This document shows positions 21,363-33,989 of a stretch of DNA of 54,141 nucleotides, in pieces. How positions within the stretch are numbered: the stretch's first letter is position 1; each line of letters begins with the position of its first letter. Where the stretch lies: positions 1 through 54,141 of the forward strand of contig FLMG01000100.1 in assembly GCA_900088475.1 (NCBI GenBank), given 5' to 3'. The position numbers and the translations under genes are program-made. This DNA comes from Hyphochytrium catenoides (taxonomy: Eukaryota; Sar; Hyphochytriomycetes; Hyphochytriales; Hyphochytriaceae). The notes under the pieces were generated by a model that saw nothing but the letters and a program-made list of their open reading frames with translations, ran no database searches and had not been told where the DNA came from.

Positions 21363-22588
21363 CTAGAGGCAGTAGAAAGACAGTAGAAAGACATCCAATC
21401 ACTTCCTCCTTTGTCTCCCCTTCTTCTTCTTGGTTTCCTTGGACGAGGATCTATTGCGACCCTGCCTCAATCCTGGATAGTGGGAGCTCCTCTCATCAGC
21501 CTTGGCGTTGTGTTCTGTAAAGCTTCAACCCTTTGCGATCTGCGACGCAGAATCTATAGTCTCCTCCAAGCTCTTCTTCAAGCTTTCTATCCCATTTCTC
21601 TCTTAGTTCTTCTTCACCCATTTCTTCTTCCCCACCCGTAAACACACCTCTTCTATCGACCCTCGTTCTTCCGTTACCTGCTCCACCCTCCTTCTTCTGG
21701 TGCAATGTGACCTTGCCGCCTGAATCTTCAAAGTTCTGTTGGTCAGAATCTCCTTTCCTGTTGCTCCTGTGGTGTCTGTGAGCGAGCGCCCCTGCAATCC
21801 TGATGCCTGTAGACTGTACTGCTGTTGTTACGTCCATTGTGAGCACTGCCGATGTGACGGCTGTGACGGGAGGGCATTGAAGAAGGCTCTTAGTGAAAAG
21901 CATCGTAGCATCCTCAATACTTCGTGATGATGTAGGTTTGCAGTTGTCCGCCGAAGGTACAGCATGGCGGTGTATGGGCTCCATCAAGGCTCTTAGTGAA
22001 GACCGTCTTGGCACTCATGAGAATAGCTTCCGACAGCGTCAGCAATCAGCAAAAAGTTACACTGAGACCATTCGCTCTTTCTCTGTCGCAACCTATTATA
22101 CGGCGTAGTGCCATTAGAGGGACTGCCGAAGCCTCGACGCTGGCGGCTCTCCCCAAATATAGAGATAGCCCTCTTCACATCTCATCTCATCCAGCCAGAC
22201 CTGGTAACGTTTAGGACATTGGGCACTGCACGCAATATCATCAAGGTGGCAGGTGTCTCTTCATGCTACCCAGAGATTGCGATGTTGATAATTAGCAGGG
22301 AAACAGGTCAACTTCATCATTTGGCTCAGGCCTCACAGCTCTAACGCCAGACTCCTATTTATGGACAGTTTTACATAGCCAGAGCTGCGGGAAAGCTACA
22401 GATGACACTGACAAGACAATAAGACCAATCATCAGCAATAAATAAAAGCGAAGAAGGATACACTAATAATAGAGACGATAACAGGAAACTTAAAGACGCC
22501 AAACAGACATAAAAAATAGCGGAACAGGTAAAGTGCATGTTCTGCTCGAAAGGCGGCAGACTAATGGTTGACGACACACAGTCTGACG

Positions 22589-25500
22589 CTATTCTTCAGA
22601 GCTCGTGGTGGTTGACGAAGAGCTGGCAGTTCTCTCTGGACTCAGACGCCGAAGAATGTCTTCGCGAAGAGACATCAGTGGAAGATCATCCACATACTTC
22701 TGAACACCTTCCTCACATTTTTGTAAAGCTTCTAGGAGCTGTCGTGCATCATCATAAGTCGGAGCTTACCCCAGGAAGATAGGGACGAAAAGGACTAACT
22801 CAGTGTAAGATCAAGGATGCTGAAAGATATCGCAAAAGGAATCATGCAGCACGTAGAATGGACTAACCTGGTCTCGTTGGAGACTCTCAAAGGCGCACAG
22901 AGTAATAGCTCGAAGGTCTGACATCTTTGCCGGGGCACCTTCTTGCAAGCCCATCAACTCATAGATTACGACCTCGGGAGTAATAGGGACCAATGCCGGG
23001 CTCGCCGGTGTAGGACAGGGCGACGGAGACAGAGAAGACTTGGGAGGAAGGAAACCCACTGGACGAAGAAGGAATCTCTCTGGAGTGCCAAAGCCATTAT
23101 TGCAAGTCCCAACGAAAGGAAAGGAATACGAAGTCAACGATGTCCAAGGGCCAAGGTGGATACCGGATGCATGGGCAGAGAAGAGAGACGTCGTGTTAGC
23201 CCTCAAGTTCAGCTCAAGCCACAGCACCACTTGCAGCTTCCTACCTTTAGCCTTCTCGGCTGTGTGAGCGGTAACTAACCGCTGGGTGCCAAACTTCTTG
23301 TTTAGCTCTTCCAAGGTGTTGGCAACCTCTACGGGCTGACCTGTCACCCCAAACTGCGAGAAGACAGTAGCAACCAGAGATTGATATGTAAATTTGAAGG
23401 CGGGACGATGGAGGAAGAAAAGGTAAAGAGATAAAGCTCTACAAGCTGGTCCGAAGAATAAAGACAAGGACATCACAGGAGAGACAGCAGCGACATGATG
23501 GTTCACAGTACCTTCATCTTTACAGGGCTGCCAATGTTCCCGCTCAATACCTGACCAGTACTGATGCCGATGCGACTCCGAATCTTTGGAAGACCGTCTG
23601 CCTCCCACTTCGAGGATAAGTTCAGGAGAACGGCATGCATTCTAAGTGCGCAGTCGCAAGCCTGAATCTCATGATTGGGGACATCCTCAGGGCTGCAACG
23701 TAAATGAGGTTACATGCAGAATGAGGACTATTAACCTCAAAAGATGGAAGAAGAGTACCCAGCTCTCTACATCTCCAGCAACCCAGCCTCTTCCACCGAC
23801 GTGTTTAGAGGCCCATTGCTGCTTGTCATCTCCCTACCTCCCGAAAGTTTTTGGCAGAGATTCTTACCTATTCCAAACCGCCATGATGCCGTCCCCTATG
23901 AAATCCACGATAATTCCACCACTGTCCTCTATGAGTTGGACCATGGCGCTGAGATATTCGGACAGGAGAGAGACGAGGGCTGACAAAGAGAGGGACTCTG
24001 CAATGCCCGTAAAATTCTCAATGTCACAGAGTAGGACTGTCACAACCCGGCGGCTTATGTGCAGTTGGGAGGCCTGGCCAGCACCATGAGCGGGGGACGG
24101 AGAATGGGAAGCGAGATTAGCCAAGAATTCCGAGAGAGCATTGACTTCTAAGTAGTGGCGAATGATTCGCCAAGCAAATAAGAGAGATCTCGTAGGGCGA
24201 TGATGCTTACCTTCCGGTCTCCGGCGACAATCCTTCGGACCACTGATGCAGGTACAAACTTTGCAAAGAGTTCTATGCCTTCTCGAAGGCACAGATAAGA
24301 TTGGTACATGCGATGCACCTCTAGGAGTCGAGATCGAATTGGCGGCAAGGGGGTTCTGCAAGAAGGAATCACAGGCATAAGAGAGAGAGAGAGGAGCGGC
24401 TTTGAGCTCCTTCCTCGTTCTCACAGCAGAGTTGTTAAGAGAAGAGGGATGCCGATGAAGTATAAAAGCCAGTAAGGAAACAGCAAGGCCGTCTTCGTCC
24501 TCTCGTACAATCATTACAGCCAGCTAACAGGGGTCCCAGCAGAAGAAAGAGGTAAGCAAACGGCAAAGATAGATATACGGACCTTAGGTCCAAGGTTGCA
24601 ACCTTCTCCATATCCTTGGCCAGAATCTTCAACGGCTTAGAGACCGCGTATGATCCTTTCAGGGCTAGCAAAAGCGAGATGAAGACCCAGCCGCAGGCCA
24701 AACCAGCCACAACTGACGTGCCGTCACTAAGAGTCTCTCGAACGTCTACCGAAATAGATTCAGATGAGATGAGATGCAATGGTTGAGACAACTAGATCAG
24801 GTGCAGCATCTTGATCAAAGAGAAAGTATAGGTTGAAGAAAAATAGCGTGCCACCGCGGTGAGATGCCAAAATGGTAAAGGAAAGAGCTGCTGTAAGGAG
24901 GGCAAGAAAGATCGAGGAAGAAAGTAGCTTACCCCTAACAAGATTGTCAATGACGTTCATGGCTCTTAGGTTTGCTACCGCCGAGTCCTGAAGATATTCC
25001 TGCTGGGGTAAGGCAACCACCACCAACCAGTCGAGACTGGCCACCTCCACTACAATCAAGGGACACGAACCGCGACAGACAAAATGTGTCAACGACGGAT
25101 AAGAAAGGACGATGTAGACAAGACAAAGTGGAAATGATATGTATGGATGCTGCTACTAACAGCTGGGATAAAGAAGAGAGCGTGAAGAGATGAGCCAGCC
25201 TAGAATGGAGTTACCTTTGATCACTACCACCCGGACACAGTTCGTTCCTTCTACGGATGCTCTGGGCGTAGGAAGGTCACAGCCGGCACCACCCTCCGAA
25301 AAAGAAGAAGAACTAGTGTCGAACTGCATCTGAAGTGGACTTCGGAGGATGTTCTATAGGAAACAAGCAAACGCAGAGCATAGGAAATGGACAGAGGCAG
25401 AACGCAGCAAGAGGTGAGACCATAATATGAATGCATCATCTCTATTGCGTCCTCATCTCTTTGCCTTTGTGCCGCGGCTTGTGTCTTAGACAACATCATC

Positions 25501-28500
25501 TCCAAAACCTCTGGTAGTAGCAGTAGGATCACCATTTGCTTTCTTCTCTCACCATCAATCGATCTTACTTCCCAGCTACCTCCTTTTCCACTTTTCTACA
25601 AGTTTCTGATCTCTCTTAACTTTCCCTATGCAAGAAGGCCAGAAGCTCTCGTCAGCTGACCTGCCAGCCTCCAAACTTTTTAAAAAGAAAGAGGGAAGTG
25701 TTCCGCACGAGCATGTCCCCTGCATCAACCGCCAGAGGCATATCCGGAGCTATTGAAGCAGTACTATTCTGTGACGTAGTGCTAGTCATGAGCAACCTGC
25801 CCGAGACGGTTGTCAGGTTCGGCTTGTGGGGATCAAGGACAGTGGTCCTCTCGACAATAAAGATAACCCCTTCTCGCTGAAAAGGCATCTGTCCCCTGAT
25901 GAACTCTGCAATGGAGCTGAGACGCACATCAGCCAGCACGACGCCTAAGAACTCTTCCTTTAGCAATTGGTTATCTTTCCCTATCGACCTGCGGATGTAA
26001 GGAACTGGAACAGAACACCGAGCAATCGGTTAGTATGGATTCGGTCAATGCAAGCGGCTTCCAGCTCCTCAAAATTTGAAAGCAGGCCTGAATGACGATT
26101 GTGACGCAGGCCAGAGAGCGGCGCGATTTTTTAAACAGACCTACAAACTTGCTCGTGCGGACATTGATGAAGAGTAGGAGAACTATGACACTATGTTTAC
26201 CTCCATAGGAAATCCCCAGCTCGTTAACCGAGGCAAACCTATAAGGCGGCGACCATCGTGCTAATAAGGAGGCATCAACTCCCCGACCCCTCGTCCGCCA
26301 CGCTTCTCGCACAGAGGCATCTTCAGGGGGACGTAGAGGTTCAAAAGTTAGTGGATAGGATAGACGACGACACAGACTAGAGTTCAGAACGTTGAGGAGG
26401 AGAATATAGGGAGACTAGCAGATGCAATTCCATGGAACGAGTGTGAATACAACTGAAGCTGTCCATTGATGAGATGGCTGGCTGCACTTACACCAGGTCC
26501 TATTCAGAGCATTGTACTGGTTTCCAACAGCTAACTGCTCTGCAGGCATCGTGGAACACCGCCTCGAGATACCGTCTACCTGCATGATAATGGAGAACAG
26601 TAACCAAATTGATTCTCGGGCAAAGCAGGAGGACGACCATGTAGATGGAAAGGATAGAAGAGTCTAACAAGCCGTAAAGATCAAGCGCTTTAAACGAAAA
26701 TGATCTTCTTCTCTCGTAAAGTAGAGGCCAAGACATACGCAAGCTAGCCCTTGAGTTGGAGGGCGTTAGACGCCACTCATATCATCTTACTCTGCAGTAG
26801 TGCAAGCTCCAGGCCTGTGTCGGGCAGGTCCTCAAACCCACTCGATTGACATCGAATAGTTCATAGCCAGCTGCAGCATACTCGCCAATGGAGCAGGCCG
26901 TAGCACCATCTGACAATGAAAGAGCAGCGACAAGAGCAGCCATTGAGGAAAGATGAGCGCGCTGATAAGTAGACAATGAAAAGCACTCATAGAATTACCA
27001 GGTACCCCTTGCCATCGGGGAAGTCCAAAGGCGAACTGATCTGCATCCCGGTTCCCACCTTTTGGCACCCAGTCGCGAGCAGCTATCAAAGTCCCGTCTG
27101 TAGGCGAGGTATAACAGTAATGAAAGAGAGAAAACGAAAGAGTCAGGGATGATGTAAGCACCGTGAAAGGACGGTTGACAGTCTCCAAGTCAGAAGGAAG
27201 GAGGTCAAGAGAGGAGAGCGTGAAGAAAGGAAGTTGTGGCAGCAGCTACCATTGTCGTAGCCGAAAGCAATAAGCGAGACGTGTCTGGGCCCCCGTTGCT
27301 TCGCCTTGAGAAGGTTCTGCATGAACTTGTGGTCGAAGCGGTAGAAAGCGTCACCGGAAAGCTGGGACGAGTCTTCATAGATGGGCAGAGCAAAGTATTC
27401 CTGCCGCAGCACCTATAAAAGCGATGTCGGATAAGATCCATGAAACGAAGAATGAAAACCCGCACGAGGCTCCGTCTCCCCTTCCGTTCTCTTCTGCTGC
27501 TTACTCATAGGATATTCTTTGCGTCCCTGCCTCTTTGTTCAGGCGTCCCTGCCTCTTTGTTCAAGGTATTACCCGGTCCCAAATACTACGGTCTTTCTGC
27601 TCTTCTCACGTTGTGCTCACCTTTACAAGGGAATCTGCGGGTTCGGACGCCTGAGCTAAGAACGCAGAGATATTTCCTCGAAGGTTAGTAGCAAACTGGT
27701 CCTGAAGGGTGCCAAATGTCTGGTTGATGGTGTCCAGGACGACTCCCGTCAGCCGCTGCAAGTTGGCAGCATTATCGTTGTTATAGCTGAGGAAGAACCC
27801 GCGGGCACTCACAGTGAGGACACTGAGAGAAATGCCGACACTAGGGAGAAATGCATGTCAACAATATACTGGTGAAGCAGCCTTCGCCAAACAACGTTAA
27901 GAGAAGAGAGAGATCACAATAATACTAAGGCGCTTGAACAAAGCTCTGTGATGGCACCCAAAGCACGACAAGAGCAGGAAAAAGATAGCAAGTAGCATAG
28001 CTCTGAACTGAGCTGAGGCTCGCCATGCCATCCTTTCTTACCTGACCCATTCGTCTGTCATCCGATCGTTCCCAAGAGAAGAGGTTGGTTGACCCGGCAA
28101 GGGTGGAGAGAAAGAATAATAACGGAAGAACAAGTGGTAAGCCATAAGCCAGTTGTTTAAATAGAACGGAAGACAACGAGGGTATGGCAGAAGGAATGGA
28201 AAGGGCTGGATCGGCTGGGAAAGAAAGAGGACAACATCTTCATCATTCGGAGAGAAGAGGAAAGAAGGTGATGGGAATAAGGGACAACAGGATATAGAGA
28301 CAACCCAAGGACAAGAATAAGGAAAATAAAGCCCAGAGACATCGCGGTACTTACGAAAGACAAGCAGCAGAAACATCCCCAGCAGAGCGCTAATCCGCCA
28401 CCTCTCCCCACAGCAGTGTCGCTTGGACTTTCCCTCTTCTCTTCGTCCTGCCTCGAGGTGCTCGTTCCATTCATTGTTATCTCCATCAAAGTAGTAGGAC

Positions 28501-29330
28501 TTCTTGACAGGGCGGTCACCCACAAAGAGTCTGCTGGCCGAGGAGCGCCTAGAAAAACTGGGGCGGTGAAGGAAAGAGCCCACAGAGCTGAAGAGAGACG
28601 TGCTCTCCCCTTCTCGTTCACTCTTCTTGTCGTTGTCCCTCTCTCCTCCTCCTCGTCGTTCACCATTATTTGACCAGACAGCTAAGAAAGAGTCCCTGGG
28701 CGCCTCCTTAGAGCCTCGCCAGACCACGACATCAGAGAGAGAGAGAGAAGGCCGACTAGCAGTTAAGTCTTGCGAGTGAGAAGAACGGTGAGGTGTCGCT
28801 TCTAAGTGATAGGAAGGCGGTGCAGAGCCGCTAATGTTGCTCTTCTCCCTCTCTCCTCCTTCTAACTTCTTGCTGCTTCCTAAGAACTTTAAACCGGAAA
28901 GGGAAGAGAACGAAGAGAGTTTTCTTCTTTCCTTCTCCGTCACTTCCTCGACGTCTTCTAGGCACGATAGAGGCGAGGGCAGGATCTCCTGCAAGTATAT
29001 GGACCTTCTCCGAGGAGAAACGTCATGAGAGACAGAGTGGTGGTAAGAGTGCGAGCTAAGCCTGTAAGAGTCCTTAGAAGAAAGAGAAGTATAAGAGCCC
29101 TCTCTCTTTGAACCAGAAGACAGGCGTAACCGATCAAACTCTTGGACTTCATCGAAGCTGCTGCCCGTTGGGGTGGACGCTAGAGAGGGAGAGGATGGAA
29201 GAGAAGGTTTTAAAGAGTCATTTTGTCTCTCTTCTCTTCTCTTTTTTTCTCTTGTCTTCGGCCCTTCAAGAGCGGAAGGCGGGGTAGAGGGCGGGACAGC
29301 AGTCCCGGTCTCCCCTTCCATCCCGAGCAC
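22589..29330 (-). CDS. Receptor-type class III nucleotidyl cyclase
   Basis: A large multi-exon gene. Exons placed with phase support are 29330-28355, 28214-28042, 23692-23512, 23353-23280 and 22738-22589, plus a catalytic exon ending at 23868. Sensor-region exons around 27.8-25.2 kb are placed only approximately. Exon 1 encodes about 325 Ser/Arg/Lys-rich residues, presumably cytosolic, followed by hydrophobic helices (SALLGMFLLLVF; LPLVLPLLFFLSTLAG). The middle resembles an extracellular Cache-like sensor. A second membrane helix and HAMP-like segment lie near 24.7-24.6 kb (SKPLKILAKDMEKVATLDL). The catalytic domain has both metal Asp residues (LLCDIENFTG, FIGDGIMAVW) and RIGISTG and GNIGS. 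The transition-state Asn and Arg of the usual VNxAxR motif read VEVANT, and purine-specifying positions read Asp and Gly, so activity and the choice of ATP or GTP are open. The C-terminal tail is Ser/Thr-rich. Confidence 0.8.
27521..27564. repeat. Perfect 22-bp tandem duplication
   Basis: GCGTCCCTGCCTCTTTGTTC plus AG occurs twice back to back (27521-27542 and 27543-27564), in what I read as an intron of the cyclase gene. Confidence 0.85.
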
Positions 29331-29811
29331 GTGTGTGCCTATGTGATGGTAAGCCCACCACTTAGCAATTTGCGCATGCTCTTTCTTTTAACATTGTAGC
29401 GGCCATAGCTGAGTTGCCCCAGCAGCGCAACGCTGACCTGCCGCTGAGCACTGTTTGCACCATGCGTCCTCCTACTATCGCATCACTGCCGACGGCAGTC
29501 AACCAGCCTGACTGTTCTCCATCGAGTGCGCGCTTGAGCCACCAACGAGGCAAGTGAAGCGAGCTTTAGGAGACGGAGAGCATGAGCACAGGAGACAATG
29601 ACATCCAATAACCAGCCAGACAGTGAAGGAGGCGGTGGACCTTATAATAATATTATCGTAGAGGAGAGATGCAGATTTATAGAGGAAGAGCTTCCTCAAT
29701 CATCAGATGAGATGGCGAACATGGAGAGTAGGGGAAGGACGTTAGTCGGCGATGCTGGCAGAAATGTCGCTGTGTGGAGCGGCGGGAACTTCAGGTCAGA
29801 GAAGGACGAAA

Positions 29812-29842
<31 letters not shown>

Positions 29843-31098
29843 AAGAGAGAGAGAAAAAAGGAGAGGGAGAAGAGAGAGAAGAGAGAGAAAAGAGAAGAGG
29901 AGAGAGAGACGAGAGGAAGAGAGAGAGGAAACAGGATGGAGGTAGAAAGACAGGCATCAAGCAAGACAGAAAGTCAGAGAGATATTGTCTTACGGAAGCT
30001 GGTTATGGAAAAGGGGGCAGGAAGGAGGGCGGGCAGAGAGACAGAGTTAGAGAGAAGACACGGCCAGTTTTAGGAGAAGGAAGAGCCAGCAGGACAATTT
30101 CTGCCTTTATGAGAAGAGCCCCAGGCGGCACTTTATCAGGAGAGTATCGCAAGGAAGGCTGATTATGGTTGGGGGCCTCGGCTTAGGATAAGGGACGCAA
30201 TGCCCGAAAATAGGACGGGTGGGCCGGGTCGGACAGAGAGGAAGAGAAACTGTGGGCGTCGGAAACACACCAAAGGGCCACTTGGGACAGACGGCGAACA
30301 TCACTCCATCACCCTACATACAGCACATAACGACAACAACGAATCTTCATTGGCCAGAAGACCAAAAAGATCGTGGAAGATCTGCACAACACCGGCATAG
30401 TTCTTCTAAAGGATCATCAGACTTCCTTCTCTGCCCTTGTTTATTTAGCTCTGCCTCACCTCAATCATCACTACGTTTGCACTGAATACTATCATGCTGC
30501 AGCCATCTTCCTGCTTAACTTGCATTGCCATGGTTGAATCGGCAATGCTATCTACTTCACCATCACTAAGACACCTACTACTACCCACACAGACAAGGAC
30601 TACGATCATCATCAAGCGGTAGGGTAACAGCAAGCAGCCACAATAAGTGGGGGAGTAGACCACCGGTGGGATGTTCATCCTCCTCCTAGCAGCATTCCTT
30701 CTCGGGGAGATATCATTTCATGGGACATCATCCCAAGCTGGGCATGGTGGTATGCAACAAGTTCATTACCCTCTGCAGACGATGTCTGTTGTGGTAAGAC
30801 CCAACAAGAAGAAGGACTTGGTGGGAGACAACATGGAGTAAGTCCATTCTTGGGGTCTGTTTTGGTGATTAAGTCGCCCGTGGTGGGCAGAAATGCACCA
30901 TCATAATAGCAAAACGCTACATTATTTGCAAGCTGTTACTCATTATTTTAGTTGGCCTATTCCAAACTCACTCGTTCTCCAAAAAGATGGCCTGGTGGAT
31001 ATATCACCATGAGGCCCTGGTTTGGTCAGCGGCATCACGGCATTTCACTCGCTCAGGATATAGATTTGGTCCTCTCGACCTTCTCCTTCATCAGCCGT
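29331..31098. other. Intergenic region with GA tract
   Basis: Upstream flank of the cyclase gene and downstream flank of the next minus-strand gene. It contains a GA microsatellite (29806-29930). The remaining ORFs are short, basic and without domains. Confidence 0.45.
29806..29930. repeat. (GA)n microsatellite
   Basis: GA and GAGAAAGA units on the plus strand, giving spurious Arg/Glu-rich ORFs. Confidence 0.85.
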
Positions 31099-32518
31099 CT
31101 ATCTCATGCTGTATTGGTAGGTAATCTGAAGTCCTGCATAGACCTTGTCATCCTTACTTGGTACGCCGTACACAGCGGTCGAGTTGTCTCCCCGAACGTC
31201 ACCGCAAAAGAGGAAGGGGAACTGGCCTACACCCGTAGGCTTGTACCAACCTCCCTTCTTGTTCTGTAGGATGAAACAAACAACCATAGAGTACGTTAGG
31301 AGATAGAATAGTAAATCATCATGGACTCTGCCCTGGTTTGTACCTTCTTATACTGCTCCAGGAACTCCTTTAGCACTATCGGTAGGTAAGAGAGAGAAGT
31401 GAGAATCTAACGTCGAGGAAATATCTACGCAGCATCAAAGACAGTACAAGAGAGTACAAGAGAGACGACGGTAGATACGAGAGAACTGAGATTCTCCGGG
31501 GAAGGGGGGAATACCATGAGGAATAGTGAGGATTAGGTACTACGCGACTGCCAAAGGCAGTCTAAGAGAAGAGGTATTCAATAAAAAGCAGATGAACCAC
31601 GACTAGGGAAAGAAGGAGGTATTAGGTCACCTTTATCGCCATTGTTTGAGCTCTTAACAAAGTCACTCCAGCCTTCAAAGGGTGCTATGCAGGTCACTCC
31701 TGTCTCTACTGCATGGAAACCGATATGTTGAAGGTCAGAGAGTTGCCCCTCCTCTCCAAATGCCCAAGTATCGTCCTGTGGATAGTTGGGGTCTAGGGCA
31801 ACGTGGCGAGGCTGTACAGACCAAGATGAAAGGTACATAAAGACATCACCATATACATGGTGTATGTTCAGAGTTAATCATGGAAGTAGGGGTTTGTCTC
31901 TCAAGCATTGGTCTCTTACCGTCTTTACAGCCTCCAGCAGTTGGCTGGTCACCTTGATCTCAAGGTGGCTCCTGGGATCACCTAAGGGTATGGGTAGCCC
32001 ATCAGTACTACTCATGGTAGTACTTTTTAAAAAAGGAATCTTAACAAGAAAGACGGCACCTCGATATCGCAAAGAAGAGGAATCAAAACGGTGGAAGAAT
32101 TAGCGGCAGAAGGCCGTCGTGGTCTCAAAAAGCCATTGAATGGGGAAAAGGCAGGAGAGATTCCTAGACCTGCATCTCGGTGTTTCTGAGTGAACTCTTT
32201 GCGCTTGTTAGGTTGAAGAAGATAGTATGGGTCGCCTACAATGAGCACTGGAGGTCCTCCTCTATGGGTGAAGCCTGGCTCAGACGTTGACATCTAGACG
32301 CCGTAAGAGTCAACAAAGCGGTCAGATCCCAAGGTAAAGTATGGAACTTCACCTTCCGGCCTGAAAATGTCTCTAACCTGTCGGTTGCTTTGTACTGTCT
32401 TTTCTGTAGCCATAATAGCCGGCAGCTGAGCGCTGCCCATGCCTTTAATGGTCTGGCCCGCAGCTCTATAACCCTTGCGGGCTAAGGAGGGCCCAAGATG
32501 TGTGAGAGCCAAAGCCAT
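31099..32518 (-). CDS. Unrecognised protein, possibly organelle-targeted
   Basis: A multi-exon gene model. Exon 1 is 32518-32378 and exon 2 is 32293-32170. One exon lies near 32.0-31.9 kb with an uncertain start (SHLEIKVTSQLLEAVKT), one near 31.8-31.6 kb starts PRHVALDPNYPQDDTW, a short exon at about 31.36 kb encodes VLKEFLEQYKK, and a last exon runs from about 31268 to the stop at 31099 (NKKGGWYKPTGVGQF to TYQYSMR). The last four junctions agree in phase. The N-terminus (MALALTHLGPSLARKGYRAA) is Arg-containing, lacks acidic residues and could be a mitochondrial targeting sequence. The sequence looks well folded (PPVLIVGDPYYLLQP, GVTCIAPFEGWSDF), but I do not recognise the family. Exon 1 can also be read on to a TAG at 32294-32296, giving a separate 74-aa product. 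Confidence 0.55.
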
Positions 32519-33821
32519 TCTGTCTGAGCTGATGATGAAAACTAAACTTAAACTAGATGAGATAATAGGACTATCTGCCTTATGCAATAAGGATACCCTA
32601 TCCACCGCAGAGAATTGCTGTCAGATTCTGGCACCACTCTGCAGGTGCTGCGAGAAGAGTTAAAAGTTGAGCGTGGCGGCAACACGTGTGACGGGCAATG
32701 GAAAAGTAAAACTGGCTACGAAGGTGGAGGAGGGCAGGCACCTGATAGGCCTTGAGAAAGATCGCACTCAAATAACCTTCCCTCACGTTTGAAGAGAATA
32801 CTTAGGGACACAGGATTAGACTAATAACTTAGGAAACGACATAGGACGACCGTGGTGTGAGTGACTCTGTGCGTCGTGATCTTTAGCTTCTTTTTTCAAG
32901 ACTCTGTTGTTAGTGCTCTCATAGCTCTACTGACTGTCTGCTAACAAGAATCAGGGTGTGCGGGGTTCTCCATCGTTCTTCCTCTTACGCAGGCGCTAGG
33001 TAGAAACTCAGCCTTCTTATTACCGACCTCGGAAGAACAGCAGACCACTCATAAAGAGCAGCAGCATGATGAGACCTCCTCCCTCCTCCTTGTGCTTGTA
33101 CACTCAGCAGACAGCCAAGAAAGAAGAACAAGGATAATATCTGGTGGTGGTCCTATGTGAGCTTATGTAGGTGAGGAGGAGGAGGAGGAGGGAGGCTGAG
33201 CCTTGATTATTGATGAAGATCATGAAGGGTCAACTCAAGATCTTTCTGAGGTGAGGTGGGCGGCGAAGAGAAGGACGATTGATGAGAGCTTATGTAACCA
33301 ACATCCCGGAACGTAAACAGAGATGTACAACTACAACAGGGGCCAGAAGATGTGCAGTAGGTCGATCTGTCTATTGACCAGTACAGTAGCGGCTAACGGC
33401 TAACATACAGCGCAGGAGGCTGGAGGGAAATCCGTTCCTAGATCATGACGATGACGAAGGACCTTTTCCAGTGCTACATGTACTGCCTTCCTCGGGCTTC
33501 ATCATGCTGTTGATACATTTACAGCTAGTGGACTCATATCCACATCATACTCCGTAGTAGAAGATTAGGGTCTGAGCTTGCTGCCCTGTAAGAAATGCCT
33601 TTTATATAAACTGACTGCTCCAACTTAAAGGTTGATGATAGAAGGAGACTGCAGCTTGTAGAAAGTGGAAGTAGCTGCTTGCTTGGAGGAGGGGTGGTCG
33701 CTTAGCAAGCGGGGGAAAAGTGGAACGACAGGACGAGAAACTAAGTGAGCCATCACCAAACCGCACAGCATTAGTTGAGCTATGAAGAATGAGAAAGGGT
33801 TGAAAACTAAGCGTTCACCCC

Positions 33822-33830
33822 TATATAAAT
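33822..33830 (+). promoter_or_regulatory. TATA-like box without an assigned gene
   Basis: TATATAAAT lies about 70 nt before the short ATG-initiated exon at 33895. No downstream plus-strand gene was identified, so its role is uncertain. Confidence 0.3.
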
Positions 33831-33894
33831 AATAGTAGCCTGAATAGCCTAACCAACGCTGGTCCTCCTGCTGTTGTTGTTGAGTTGCATATAA

Positions 33895-33933
33895 ATGGCG
33901 ACAGACGAAACCTCTTCTCCTTTAATGACTCAG
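33895..33933 (+). CDS. Possible first coding exon of an unplaced plus-strand transcript
   Basis: ATG opens 13 codons (MATDETSSPLMTQ) that end at a donor-like GTAAACG. It sits downstream of a TATA-like box. Following sequence is antisense to the TANGO2 gene and no continuing exon was found, so this may be chance. Confidence 0.2.
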
Positions 33934-33989
33934 GTAAACGCAGTGCCTATGACAAACATCACAATGCGTCCCCCTCCTCTGGCATATTA

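Larger units (their letters stand above)
20181..22588. other. Repeat-rich intergenic region
   Basis: Contains two GA tracts inside a duplicated unit, a second direct repeat at 21.15 and 21.30 kb, and short ORFs. The longest ORF is 172 codons on the minus strand (22014-21496), basic and without a recognised domain. I do not call it a gene. Confidence 0.4.
32519..33989. other. Intergenic region with promoter-like elements
   Basis: No recognisable gene. Two plus-strand TATA-like boxes occur (TTTATATAAA at 33601-33610 and TATATAAAT at 33822-33830), and an ATG with a good donor site lies at 33895-33933. A GGA-triplet run lies near 33171-33192. Confidence 0.4.

Noticed and set aside
21496-22014. 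172-codon minus-strand ORF as a gene
   Set aside because: No domain, repetitive basic/acidic composition, and plus-strand ORFs of equal quality over the same DNA.
28038-28354. Continuation of the long minus-strand ORF past 28355
   Set aside because: A GTAAGT donor at 28354 and a phase-matched acceptor at 28215 give a membrane-helix exon in another frame; the read-through part is intron and wrong-frame sequence.
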